Source of the DNA: Ctena decussata
Taxonomy: Eukaryota; Mollusca; Bivalvia; Lucinida; Lucinidae
Assembly: GCA_963989385.1 (NCBI GenBank)
Contig: OZ022498.1
Coordinates: 105,261,298-105,325,297 of the forward strand
DNA: 64,000 nucleotides
Direction: 5' to 3'
The stretch's first letter is position 1. The number at the start of each line of letters is the position of its first letter. A model generated the notes under the pieces. That model was not told the origin of the DNA. It made no database searches and saw only the letters and a list, made by a program, of their open reading frames with translations. Shown here one piece after another: positions 54,426 to 64,000 of the stretch. The translations under genes were made by a program, and so were the position numbers.

Positions 54426-54752
54426 TCATAAGGACTGCACTTGTGGCCTTATCGTATGGCTACGAAATGAAGCCTTATCGTATAGCTGCTTAATGGTGCG
54501 AACTAGATTTGCACTCATATTGTACTTCCGCATGGCGGCCCATAAGGCTGCATGCCATACTCTGTCAAAAGCTTTTTCGAAATCAATTAAGACATGGTAC
54601 AGATTCTGCTGATGTTGGAGATACTTTTCACACAGGGTTCTAAGGTTGAAGACCTGTTCTGAGGTGCTCCTTCCGGCTCGGAACCCAGCCTGTTCTTCAG
54701 CGATTATCTCTTCGGCTTGTGGTTTAAGCCTGTTCAAAATGACTTTAAGCAA
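54426..54752 (-). pseudogene. RTE ORF2, RT N-terminal half
   Basis: 108-codon piece with EEQAGFRAGRSTSEQVFNLR and LIDFEKAFDRVWH, which holds the first catalytic Asp. After KQLYDKAS the frame is lost at a small direct duplication (TACGATAAGGC, twice at ~54,455-54,485). The GVTQGCLLSPTLFNIFLE block is still visible in another frame at ~54,340-54,400. Confidence 0.92.
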
Positions 54753-54973
54753 GACTTTGCTTGAATGACTGGTGAGGCCGATGGTTCTGTAGTTCTGACA
54801 GAGCTGTAGTTTGCCCTTTTTAGGGAGTGTAATAATCAGCGACTGAGTCCATGGGGTAGGCCATTCTCCCGTTCTTCAGATCCTGTTACGGATATCTGAT
54901 AAAACATCAATCATGGTCTCCCCGCTAGCAAGTTCTGTTGGTATATTATCAACTCCGGCAGACCTCCCCTTCT

Positions 54974-55345
54974 TTAGTGCTGCTCATCTGCAATATCAAC
55001 CTCTTCACGAAGGATCGGTTGTTGATCTTCTTCTGGGGCGTGATTGCAGTCAAGAACCGCATTGTCACCGTAAGTCTCATAGTTGTATAGTTCTGAGCAT
55101 CTACTGAGAATCTCTTGGTCCTCTGTAAGGCATTTCTCAGAACTGTCCTGGATAGTTGTGGATCTATCCTGTTTCTCTGGAGCTAGATACTTCACCAGCT
55201 AGTATGCTTTCTTGCTGTTGTTTTTGTTCAGGCAAGTTTCGATCTCCTCGCACTGACTAGCTATCCAGTCCTCCTTAGTTTTCTTCACTGCCTTCTGAAT
55301 CTTCTTGTTTGCTTCCCTGTATTCTTTTGCTCATCCTGCTTCGTT
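54974..55345 (-). pseudogene. RTE ORF2, linker between endonuclease and RT
   Basis: Pieces in several frames, the longest with SEKCLTEDQEILSRCSELYN and EEDQQPILREEVDIA, a Glu-rich linker typical of RTE proteins upstream of RT. Stops and shifts occur at ~55,200 and ~55,330. Confidence 0.8.
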
Positions 55346-55356
55346 CCACTTCTTCT

Positions 55357-55752
55357 TCAAATATCTCCTCTCATCACAGAAGTCGAGAACATCTCCGGTG
55401 ACCTAGGGCTTTTTTCCTGCGACGTTCCTGCCCGCCCAAGTATCTCACTGGCCGCACCAGTCACTACTGTATTGTAGGTGATTATCATGGTATCTTTGTC
55501 CATGTCACCATCCCTCAGACCAATGAGTGGTGCAAATTTCCAACCTGTTGTTGTTTGAAAAGTGCATGTCACATCTGGGTCCCTTAACTTCTCAAGATCA
55601 AACTTTAGTCTTGGCTGGGTTGGCTTTCTAGCCTTCTTCAGAAGAACTCGGAAGGTCATCATCACCAGATCAGGGTCAGTTCCTATGTCTGCTCCAGGAA
55701 AACTCCTCGTCCTATGGATGTTGACTCCTGATCGGAAGCGCTTCCTCGCCAA
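55357..55752 (-). pseudogene. RTE ORF2, endonuclease C-terminal half
   Basis: 131-codon piece with ARKRFRSGVNIHRTRSFPGA followed by IGTDPDLVMM. The usual SDHDLV of APE endonucleases is TDPDLV here, so the catalytic His is lost. The LKKARKPTQPRLKFDLEKL linker follows. Confidence 0.88.
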
Positions 55753-55956
55753 GATGTAATCAATCTGATTGTGGTGTTTCCCACCTCCACTGTGCCATGT
55801 CCATCTTCTTGATGGTTTGTGAGGGCCAGTGGTGTTTTCAGTACTAGGCTGTTACAGGTTGCAAACTCTAGCAGTATGAGACCTCTCTCATTTGTCTCGA
55901 CATTGCAGTAGGGTCCACAAACGTTTTCCCAGTCTGCCTGTGCATCCGTCCCAAGT

Positions 55957-56447
55957 TTAGCATTCCAATCCCCTTGTACAACCAGAATGTCCTATTCGCA
56001 TGTTTGGTCTATGATTTCCTTTGAACTGCTGGTAGAAGTGTTCAACCTCATTGCCATCATGCCCAGATGTTGGTGCATAAACCTGTATGATGGTTATGTT
56101 AAAAGGAGCTGCTCTCAGGCGGATTGAAATCAGTCTGCTGGAGACTGGTCGGCATCCCAAGACAGCACTTACCATGTCCTTATGCACAAGAAATCCAACC
56201 CAATACTCATGTTTGTCCTCTTCTCCACTGAAATAAACCTTTTGTCTGTCATCTGTTGACATCTCACCAAAGTTTTGCCAGCGCATCTCACAAAGCCCCA
56301 GTATGTTCCAATGATACCTGTCCATTGCATGAGTCAGCTCTTCAAGTTTCCCAGCTGGCCTCAGAGTCCTCACGTTCCAGGTTCCAACTGAGATGTTCTC
56401 CTTGCCTCTGATCTTCTGGATCTTTGTTCCACCAGTTACATGCTATA
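55957..56447 (-). pseudogene. RTE ORF2, endonuclease N-terminal half
   Basis: The frame is open from a TAG at ~56,448; it reads VTGGTKIQKIRGKENISVGT then WNVRTLRPAGKLEEL, so translation would start upstream of the usual Met call at 56,373. Motifs: NVRTL (metal-binding Asn), GLCEMRW (Glu), IIQVYAPTSG. After HFYQQ the frame is lost by a base change in length near 56,010; VVQGDWNAKLG, with the catalytic Asp/Asn, continues in another frame. Confidence 0.9.
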
Positions 56448-56754
56448 AAGATTCATCAAGATGTTCCAATGGGTTACAAAGTTACGGTGTGCACAAGATT
56501 TGTATACACAAAAATAGCCTAAAACATCTAATGAAAGGGACACAACTCCAAAACAAAGAAAGGGAGAGCATCCATTCTTATACGCGACACATCATAAAAC
56601 CTTCATACACATTGCTATGAAGTTTCATTAAGATATCCCAAACGGCCATTTAGTTATGGTGCGCACAAGACTAGTCAGGGAAAAAATAACCAAAGGGGCA
56701 TAACTTGGTAACAAAGAAAGGGCAAGTAACTCTGTTAATTGCTTTAACTTTTAC

Positions 56755-56990
56755 ACAGGGGTGTCGGATGGGGCCATGGTGCTGTATGTAATTTCCAGTG
56801 CCGGGGCGTCCTACTGATTTGGAACATTGTAAGGCAAGGGCCTACTGTGCTTGCAGTAGGTGCGGGCGGGGGTTGTTAGGACTTTTTTTCTATCGTCTAT
56901 GATTTCTCCTCTTTCTCCCTTTCTGGGAGACGGCCTGATATAGACTGAATTACTGTGCCAAAGGGCCGTTAGACCCAAAACAATCAATTA
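56755..56990 (+). mobile_element. SINE family S, full-length copy
   Basis: GGGGTGTCGGATGGGGCCAT, GTGCCGGGGCGTCCTACTGA, CTACTGTGCTTGCAGTAGG and GAGACGGCCTGATATAGACT, ending AAAGGGCCGTTAGACCCAAA and a short AATC tail. Confidence 0.9.
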
Positions 56991-57115
56991 TTGTATTTTA
57001 CACGAACATTTATGTCGATCTTTAAGCTTTCAATTTACGGAAGCTTGATTATTTAGATTTCCAGGTGGAAATGGAAATGCTTGTTTACCAGGTGTGAAAA
57101 AGTAGATATGAAATT

Positions 57116-57347
57116 TGAGCCGCGACAAGAGAAAACGAACAATGCGGTTGTGCGCCCAGCGCAGATCAGACTGGGTATCTACTCAGTCTGATCATAGTCT
57201 TTGCTTTGCGCTGAAAGGGTAGCCAATGGTCTAAGCTAGCTCCATGCGGACAGCGAAGACTCTGATCAGACTGGGCGGATGCTCAGGCTGATCTGAGTCT
57301 GCGCTGGGCGCACAACCACTTGGTTGGTTTTCTCGTGTCACGGCTCA
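57116..57347. mobile_element. MITE family M, copy 6
   Basis: TGAGCCGCGACAAGAG ... CTCGTGTCACGGCTCA with inner arms ACTGGGTATCTACTCAGTCT and CAGACTGGGCGGATGCTCAG. GGTTGTGCGCCC subtype. Confidence 0.92.
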
Positions 57348-57567
57348 TTTGTGTCATGATAAACCCAGGCTGCACATTGCAATTTATTCAGAGTCTCATA
57401 AAGCAGGGCAGCAACAGTTACAGAATAACCGTTTTTGTGAAAAGGCAGTGGTTGTGGAAGTTCTATCGTATCTTAGGCACGAAGCCCGTCCCCTTTTTGC
57501 CTTAAACCTTTCCTAACTTGAAACAGGTACATGTACCAGTTTACTACTAGCATAATATGTGAGTTTT

Positions 57568-57652
57568 CCAGCTGTTGACCCGTTGGGGATTCGAACCTGC
57601 GTCTATCTGCGCCACATGCAAGCGACTCTTAATACTCCTCCAGAGCGCCACT
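57568..57652 (-). repeat. tRNA-like SINE head
   Basis: The minus strand reads GGCGCTCTGGAGGAGTATTA (a poor A box) and GCAGGTTCGAATCCCC (a perfect B box) about 45 bases apart, as in tRNA-Ser/Leu-derived SINE heads. Bases do not fold into a convincing tRNA. Confidence 0.5.
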
Positions 57653-57829
57653 TTAAGCTCTGTATCACCAAACTCTGTCAAAAATATACATTTTACAGCC
57701 GCTCGAAATGGAAACAGAAGAATTTGATTCTGTTTCCCAAGATAACAGTCTTGGAATGGTTACTTGCAAGACTTAGGTAATACTGTTACTTTATTTCTCC
57801 GTGCTTGTTTTTAGCAGAAAGGCTATATT

Positions 57830-58067
57830 TGAGCCGCGACACGAGAAAACCAACAATGTGGTTGTGCGCCCAACGCAAACTCAGATCAGCCTGGGCATCC
57901 GCCCAGTCTGATCAGAGTCTTCGCTGTCCGCATGGAGGTAGCTTAGACCCTTAGCTACCTTTTAAGCGTTTAGCGAAAAGTCTGAGCGGATTAGGCGGAT
58001 GTCCAGGCTAATCTGAGTCTGCGCTGGGCGCACAACCACTTTGTTGGTTTTCTCGTGTCGCGGCTCA
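57830..58067. mobile_element. MITE family M, copy 7
   Basis: TGAGCCGCGACACGAGAAAA ... TTTCTCGTGTCGCGGCTCA, near-perfect ends. Inner arms CTGGGCATCCGCCCAGTCTG and GATTAGGCGGATGTCCAGGC. It lies 100 bp upstream of the candidate signal-peptide exon. Confidence 0.93.
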
Positions 58068-58167
58068 TTTGTTATTGGAAATTTCTGGGATACTTAACAT
58101 TCAATAAAGCACTGCAGCCTCATTCTCTTTGCAATTTTGATCGTCCTGCGACTTTCATTATTGGAAA

Positions 58168-58251
58168 ATGATGTCTCAGTTGGAGGTGTCACTTTGCCTA
58201 CTGGGCTTAATAATAGGATACGAGTGTTTCATTTCGACGGACACATACAAG
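58168..58251 (+). CDS. signal-peptide first exon, paralogue of 48.16 kb exon
   Basis: Starting at the first of two adjacent ATGs it gives 28 codons, MMSQLEVSLCLLGLIIGYEC then FISTDTYK, ending in AAG|GTACGA. Compared with the exon at 48,163, the length is the same, Gly17, Cys20 and Tyr27 agree, and both donors fall in phase 0, which argues for duplicated first exons of a secreted-protein family. The start could also be the second ATG (27 codons). No matching acceptor exon was recognised downstream, so the product is unknown. Confidence 0.55.
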
Positions 58252-58481
58252 GTACGATTTCTGTATTCATCGTAAAAAATCTAAAACTTAGGACACCTAA
58301 AAAATAACAATAATCGGCCTTAAAAGGAACAGTTGGTTCTTACAATGCTGTAATACGTCCAAGAGATTCAGATGGAATGGCATAAAGTTTAGACCCTGAT
58401 CAGACTGCTCTTTAGTGCAGTTTGATCTGGGTCTGCACTGTTTGCTAACATCTATCTGTCCCAATATTTGTAATTTTACGG

Positions 58482-58514
58482 TATGAGTGTTTCATTTTGA
58501 CGGACAGATACAAG
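58482..58514 (+). pseudogene. truncated duplicate of the signal-peptide exon
   Basis: 33 bases reading YECFILTDRYK followed by GTACGC match the end of the exon at 58,219-58,251, and the next ~12 intron bases match too (TTTCTGTATT). An in-frame TAA precedes it and there is no ATG, so only the exon's 3' part and donor were duplicated, ~263 bp downstream. Confidence 0.75.
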
Positions 58515-58644
58515 GTACGCTTTCTGTATTTAACCGAAGTAGTCAGACAGTGTCTGGCAGACAAGGCAAACTTTAATCAATGTGCTCCTAAGGAAGCGAT
58601 TACAAAATGTACTTTTCATGGAAGTGAACAGTGTGCTTCTGTAA

Positions 58645-58820
58645 GGGTTAAAGTGGTCAAAGTACCCAAATCATAAATCCGAACTCCGAGTCTCGCTAAA
58701 TCATACCACATTGACTCCTAAATATCTCTAATACACAGATATGGACCCCAAAACAGAGGTGCAATCAGGCGCCTCTGAGAAGCAAGTGCCATCCGCCTAT
58801 TACAATACACCCCGGCCATA
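58645..58820 (+). repeat. dispersed repeat family C, copy 2
   Basis: Inverted partner of 5,286-5,482: TACCCAAATCATAAATCCGA, GATATGGACCCCAAAACAGA and CGGCCATATC. Confidence 0.8.
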
Positions 58821-58824
58821 TCCA

Positions 58825-60900
58825 AGAACAGTAGCTAAAGTCGGGAAATTTCCTTTTCTTGACGCACTAATAAATGTTTTTCACCTCTGAAACTACATGT
58901 ACATGCTTTAAAACGTTCTTGTACTGAAATTGATTAGCAGTAAATGTTATTCTGTTCCATTCCAGTTCTCATGTTATTTAAACAGATATTGTTTTGTACA
59001 TGAGTATTGAAAACAAGTTTTGAAATAGCATCTGTTCTTCAAATGTACCATTCACCGAACCAAATTAGGATGCCCCGTTGCAAAAGAGCGTGTGCATCTC
59101 GGTTTTCAATAATAGAACTGTATCGTTATGAGGCAATATACAAAATTTGTGTTGACTGCCATCTCTTTGATGAGCAAATATCCTCTTAACTGCAATTCAT
59201 TTCAAACTTATAATTTGCATAAACTAAACAAAACACAACATATTTATTAAAGATATTCAAATTAACGAAAATTGTAGTGTACACAGAGTATAGACTGAGA
59301 ACTTGCAAGGCGTAAAACAACAGTTCCTTAGGTTATGTGAGCACAAATGACTACAAATCCGATGACTTTGTTTAATAGCCAGACTGTTGCGAGATAGTAT
59401 GATAGTACTGGATGTGTTCTTTGTCTGTGTCTGTGAAAATGAGACGTACGATAGAATTTTGCATTTTCGCCAGGAGTTCCCTCATTTAGAGATACCAGAT
59501 AACAGCAGACTATAAGCACTTCGGGCATGAAACGCAAACATCTTTGTCGACGTAGGAGATGACGTAACACAATATGGCTTCTTGTAGGCAAAAGATGAAG
59601 TTAGCAGAACGTTTTATTCGAACCCGCGCAGAGTTTTTTGTGTGGCCTATTTGCGCTTTCGAATCCGGTGTGACTCAGGTTATACATAAAAGAAACAAAT
59701 ACGCGACTAAAATAAGTGTCCCGTAGAGCAAATAGTGCTCGTGTCCAAAAGCCATTTGCTTCATTTCACATGCTTCTCACGGACTATCTGTCCCTTTCAT
59801 ATATATGCAATGGCTGTGGTTGTATTGCCGTCGGGGAAATATATTTTGTCGCCTGTAGTCAGTTCAGTCCAACTGTACAGTAATGTGTGCTGCTGTTTCA
59901 AATACTCTCATTTAAACTGAGCAATACTTAAAAATAAAACTGGCAAGTGATATTCAACGTTCTCCCGGGACATATTCTGGCACGCAAAGCGTGCTACACG
60001 CAATCTTATTCAATTAATTATCCTAACTCAGGAATTTAAATATCAATCTGTTCCAAATTATTATCTTTTAACTTGATTGATCCGAGTTTGCCAGAGTTTC
60101 AATTTTCTTTTCATAGTCTTTCACGTTGAAATCTTTGTTTGTTTAGATTTTAACCATCTGATTTCTTCTGAGAGAAAATGTCATCTTCACTTCCAACTGA
60201 GTAAAGCATGCCCAGTTTTTTAAGGAGTTGCTCGACAATTCCGCCACTTCGGAGTTAACAGTGGCCAATCCATACAGTTAAGTGAGAAAGCCCACCATTT
60301 ACCTAGTGAAGTTAATTAAACGTTACACCTCAGTGGTTGAAATGACTATTTCATAGGAGTTTTAAGAGAGGACGACCACCATTGTGTCTAACCATTAAAG
60401 AAAACTGACGAGTCGTCACCCACTTTGAAGATTTGGGCTGTGTATTTGTTGCTTCCTACTGAATTCTGTTCATAGGGGGATTCATTACGTCTTGCACTGT
60501 ACTGTTCCCTTGCTGTATATTCAAAGTGCAGATGGGCTATTGGAAATGGATCCCATTGGAATTGAATAAACCTATCTTTCTGTTTTAACAGTGTCAAACA
60601 GGCACTGAGCGAATTAAAGCAATTTTTTTAACAATGATAGTTTTTTTCAAATGGTTCTGGTCACATGACCCATATAGCCGTCGTGTCCGTATACAGGAAA
60701 ACCCTTTAAATATCTTCTTCTCCAAAAACATGAAGATGGTCTTAAAACTTCGTATACAGAATTCAGTATTCACATTGTTGAAACGATGACCCTGGGTATA
60801 GCCCTTAATCCTTCGAAAGTAAAAGTTGCTTCTTTGTGTTTTGATATGAAAAAAAAAATGCTGTAACATTCAATGTCTTGGAAATGGATTAAGACTGATA
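58825..60900. other. no gene seen
   Basis: No recognisable domain or repeat family. The 91-codon and 87-codon minus-strand ORFs have no features. Confidence 0.4.
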
Positions 60901-60905
60901 TTAAA

Positions 60906-62240
60906 CAAGTAGCCCAAAGGGCAACAATTGCTCACCTGAGAGACATTGTAAACCTATAGGGATATTTAAGATGCTCAAGGGCAGCTAACTCCACAGTCAG
61001 TGGTCCAATCAGACTGAAAATTAAACTCATCCAAAACATTATGTATGCCCTCATTTAATATATGCAAGTTTAAAAAGTATCTGATCAAGAGCACAACAGA
61101 TAGAGCTGTCATCTTGTACTATAGCCTTTCACCAGCAGCCAAATTTCATCTCACTGGACTTTCTGCAGAGGGATAACAGCATGATTCCTAATCTCTCAGG
61201 GATGTTTACTTCTAAAGGGAGTTTTATTACCCCTAACAAGTTCTTATCAAAACATTCCACTGCAGAGAACCTAGATAATCATCATTTAATATGTGTGTTT
61301 ATGAGCATGGGTTTATGACAGTATTGAATTATGATTTTGTGGTTGCTTTCTTTGACCTAGTGCACAATTTGGAGGCTATCTTTGACCTTCCATAGCTGTT
61401 AATAGCTTCTTTTCTGAAATGAGCCACTTCATGAAAAAACAGTTATTTGCATATGTGAAAACAAAGGTGCAGATCAGCTGCACGGTAATTATGTAGCTCA
61501 TCAGTGTGTTTGTTTTTGCCAAACAGATAATAAAAACTATCTACTTTCTTAAGCCTCTTATCATTTTCCATCACTTTTTCTATCACAAGTAGCCCAAAGG
61601 GCAACGATCACTTACCTGAGAGCCATCTAGATTAGTCATAAGACAAATATGGGATGAAAAGACAGACCCTGGATCAATCTCATACTTTCGATTCACACTG
61701 TCAGCCTATGCCTGGCGAGTTTAAACAATGTAGGGCTGTAAGTGGTTCAAACTTGCAAAAAAAAAAGGCAATACTGATGTGCATACAAAATTTGGTTAAG
61801 TTCTGTCAATTGTTTCTCAAAATATTAAGCGGAAAAGAAATGGTAGCAGAACCACAGAATTACGGAACCATAGAATAACGGAATTATGGAAGGACAGGGC
61901 AAATCCAGTATAGCTCCAATTTTCCAAAGCATGGCTATAATAAGAGGTTGTGATGTACAATCTCTTGGTCCCTAATCATAACCTTTTGATCACCCTTATT
62001 AAATCCTTTGAACCTTGTGTTATTGACAGTTCAAAAATGATACTTCTCATTTGCCTCTTTTTATTGCTTCTTTTTGCCGTCTATGTCTCTAGATGATATG
62101 AGCCACTTCATGAGAACAACATACTAAAATAAAGACGCAGGTCAGCTGTGCAGTTACTGTGCAGCTGATCAACACCTTTATTTTTGCTACATAGTACAAT
62201 CCCATCTACTTGCTTAATAAAATATTTCAAGCCTCTTAAC
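60906..62240. repeat. ~680-bp tandem duplication starting CAAGTAGCCCAAAGGGCAAC
   Basis: Both units (60,906-61,585 and 61,586-62,240) start CAAGTAGCCCAAAGGGCAAC followed by CACCTGAGAG or TACCTGAGAG. Both end with ATGAGCCACTTCATGA, GCAGATCAGCTG / GCAGGTCAGCTG and AAGCCTCTTA. The GCCCAAAGGGC palindrome at the head suggests these are element ends. No coding. Confidence 0.8.
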
Positions 62241-62387
62241 CATCTTCTCTGGCTGTACAGTCTGGTTTGTGTCGGACCAGGTCGGAAATGCCGAAGACAG
62301 GTTTTGTCTTGATGTGGCTCATAAGACTAGTAAGGTTAAGGTAGGTGAGTTGCCATGATTTGGGAAAGAGCTGCTCATTTGTTGTTG

Positions 62388-62540
62388 TGTTAGGGTTTTA
62401 CGTCCCACCAATAGCTTAGGTCGTACAGAAACTGAACCTCAGTTTAGAGTCTCATCCAAAAGACTGGAAAAGTCCAGGATCAAACCCATAACCCCTGGTT
62501 TACAAGGCGAGTAGCTTTACCACTACACCATGGGGGCTCC
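62388..62540 (-). mobile_element. tRNA-derived SINE
   Basis: The minus strand begins GGAGCCCCCATGGTGTAGTG, a good A box, has CGCCTTGTAAACCAG in anticodon position (TGT, Thr-like) and GGGTTTGATCCTGG as B box. It then runs through a ~70 bp body to GACGTAAAACCCTAACACAA, a typical core-SINE tail. A functional tRNA is unlikely because the acceptor stem does not close. Confidence 0.75.
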
Positions 62541-62569
62541 TAATGAGCTGCTCCTTTGATATATGGTAT

Positions 62570-62792
62570 GTCTTCTTTGTTTGTTTATTTGTTTGCTTTT
62601 GTTGAGGTTTAACATACCTGTCAACAATTTTTAGTCATGTCGGGACAGAACCACCACTTTCTGGGTATTACCAGTACTTTCAGGGAGTAAATTTGTGCCC
62701 AAGGACACAAACCCGCAGAGGTAGGTTTCAAACCCTCTACATGCTGCTTCGGTGTCCTCCGCTCTACCATTGAGCCATCATGCTCCCCATGT
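62570..62792 (-). mobile_element. tRNA-derived SINE, second type
   Basis: The minus strand begins GGGGAGCATGATGGCTCAAT and GGTAGAGCGG (A box), then AGAGGGTTTGAAACC (B box), then a body down to TGTTAAACCTCAACAAAAGC. The head differs from that of its neighbour 40 bp away. Confidence 0.7.
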
Positions 62793-62799
62793 AATATTT

Positions 62800-64000
62800 T
62801 TATTATGTCTATTTGTTTTAGTTAATTTCCAGTTTGATTTCCCGGGTGGGACTTTGGATCTGATTGCATCAGTTCCTGATCATTGCTTACTGCTTAATTT
62901 TATTTGCCATTGAGGATACTTTAACCAATGAATAGCATAAAGGGTTTTCAGCTAAAAGAAGTGTTAATTTGTTAATGTTTATTAAATACTCTTTCAATAT
63001 CAAATGTATTAAAGTGAAAACAATTGCAGAAAGCAAAATGCTTCTTAACAGAAAACACACATCTATACACTGAATTTCACAACAGAAACATGAATCTGAA
63101 GACACAAATTCAGAGAATCCTGAATAACAGGGTGGCTTCATTAGGAAAGAAAACGGCTTAAGGATGATCCAAATTCTGTGAACTATTATCTCCTGCAATA
63201 AAACAGTGCATGTGTTAAATGAAACACATGCATCAATTGTTAAAGTACAGTACCACTCCAAATGTCTTAACCCTCTGTAGCAAAAGTTTGTAAACATAAT
63301 TTTTCTTGCTTGTGTGCTTAAAATTGCTGGCTCAATATCTTTTGATAACATACAGCTTTATAACTTAATGTCAAAGTTTGTTAAACATAAAATTTCAGTC
63401 GTAATGATAGGAGTTTCTCTCAGTATAGACACAAGATGCACCAATGTATTTTAGTGTTATCAAGTGTAATGCTCACCCTGTGGAATACTCTAAAGAGTCT
63501 TCAAGACAGTTTGGCCTTTATTAAAAGTCTCATGTAGTTCATCTAGACAAAAGTCAGCCATTTCTATCTTTCATGATGTATATATTGTTGAGTACTCAAA
63601 TCGTCATCACTTTGGCAGTAGTGTCATTCACATGACTAAAAAAAAGAAATCATTAAACAATAATTCATTGATGAATTGAATGCTCCTTGTATCTGGCTTT
63701 GATGAAAATATGAGCTTTGGAATTTGACACTGACTGTATCTGTGATGATGAAAACTCCTGTCTAAGTTGTAAGGAGAATGACACTGTGAATACTGCAAGT
63801 TCTGAGGAGTGCAGTTGTAGATCCGTCATATTGTAACAAACTGTTTTCCTTGAAGGTGCATATGGCTATGTTTCATCAAATATTCTCTGACTGATCTATT
63901 TGAGGTTGGCAATGTCACGTCTGTAGAACTTGTAGCTTTATTTATAAGAATGTCATCATAAACATTTGTACCAATGATGTTGGTTAACTTTCACAGCAAA
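62800..64000. other. no gene seen
   Basis: AT-rich. A 154-codon minus-strand ORF at 62,887-63,351 has hydrophobic stretches but no recognisable domain or Kozak/splice support. It could be untranslated or intronic sequence of a gene outside the window. Confidence 0.35.

Larger units (their letters stand above)
53440..56447 (-). mobile_element. RTE-type non-LTR retrotransposon, frameshifted
   Basis: About 3 kb minus-strand LINE: APE endonuclease, linker, reverse transcriptase, basic C-terminal region, then a short 3' tail with GATAGAATAGAGTAGAAC. The domain order and the NVRTLRPAGKLEEL / GLCEMRW opening fit the RTE clade (the BovB group). It is broken into at least six reading-frame pieces by indels and stops. 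Two further 3' fragments lie at 36.7-37.5 and 46.2-46.35 kb. Confidence 0.92.

Noticed and set aside
62388..62540. Functional tRNA-Thr on the minus strand
   Set aside because: A box, anticodon-like loop and B box are present but the acceptor stem does not pair and a SINE body follows.
62887..63351. 154-codon minus-strand ORF as a membrane protein
   Set aside because: Hydrophobic runs are expected from AT-rich sequence; no conserved motif or supporting signal.

Overview
The window looks like repeat-dense, gene-poor DNA from an animal, most likely a bivalve mollusc. The sequence shows AT-rich DNA without operons or ribosome binding sites, many TIR/foldback elements, tRNA-like SINE heads, an RTE-type non-LTR retrotransposon, a mariner remnant and several elements built from ~150-165 bp core repeats. 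Established knowledge: core repeats followed by an ACGG-type microsatellite and a GC hairpin match the layout of the bivalve pearl/CvA elements, later grouped with Helentron-associated interspersed elements (HINEs). The species cannot be fixed from the sequence.

The main object is a large Helitron of the Helentron-like type on the minus strand, about 5.69-13.33 kb. In coding order it has a low-complexity N-terminus with 22-aa and 8-aa repeats, a cysteine-protease (deubiquitinase-like) domain, a lysine-rich repeat region, a Cys-rich zinc region, the HUH/Y2 Rep nuclease, a PIF1-type helicase, and an APE-like endonuclease (EEP) fused to the helicase. All domains can be read as one continuous ~2,500-codon frame broken by only four small frameshifts and two TAA codons, with little other decay. 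A degenerate second copy of the endonuclease end follows at 5.07-5.62 kb and is itself split by a dispersed repeat that recurs at 58.7 kb.

1-5 kb: dispersed repeats and a HINE-like element. 13.4-18.5 kb: minisatellite, a second and third core-repeat element (the last with a clean 165 bp period), a SINE split by an 823 bp TIR element, and a pogo-like MITE. 18.7-26 kb: a long inverted repeat, an endonuclease remnant of a LINE, three copies of a 230-240 bp TGAGCCGCG-ended MITE, other MITEs, and a tail-to-tail SINE pair. 26.5-30.3 kb: mariner transposase remnant and the 3' end of another LINE, between inverted GTGTCACCCCC motifs. 33.1-36.2 kb: a long tandem array and dispersed repeats. 36.6-47 kb: RTE fragments, SINEs, a HINE nested in a MITE at a TT site, hairpin elements and a TTAA-flanked element. 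47.8-53 kb: hairpin elements. 53.4-56.4 kb: a frameshifted RTE retrotransposon. 56.7-64 kb: SINEs, MITEs and a ~680 bp tandem duplication.

The only host-gene candidates are two short plus-strand exons at 48,163-48,246 and 58,168-58,251. Each is an ATG plus signal peptide of exactly 28 codons, ending in a phase-0 GT donor, with matching G, C and Y positions. A truncated third copy lies at 58.48 kb. They suggest a tandem family of secreted proteins whose later exons I could not identify. No RNA gene, CRISPR array or complete host gene was found.
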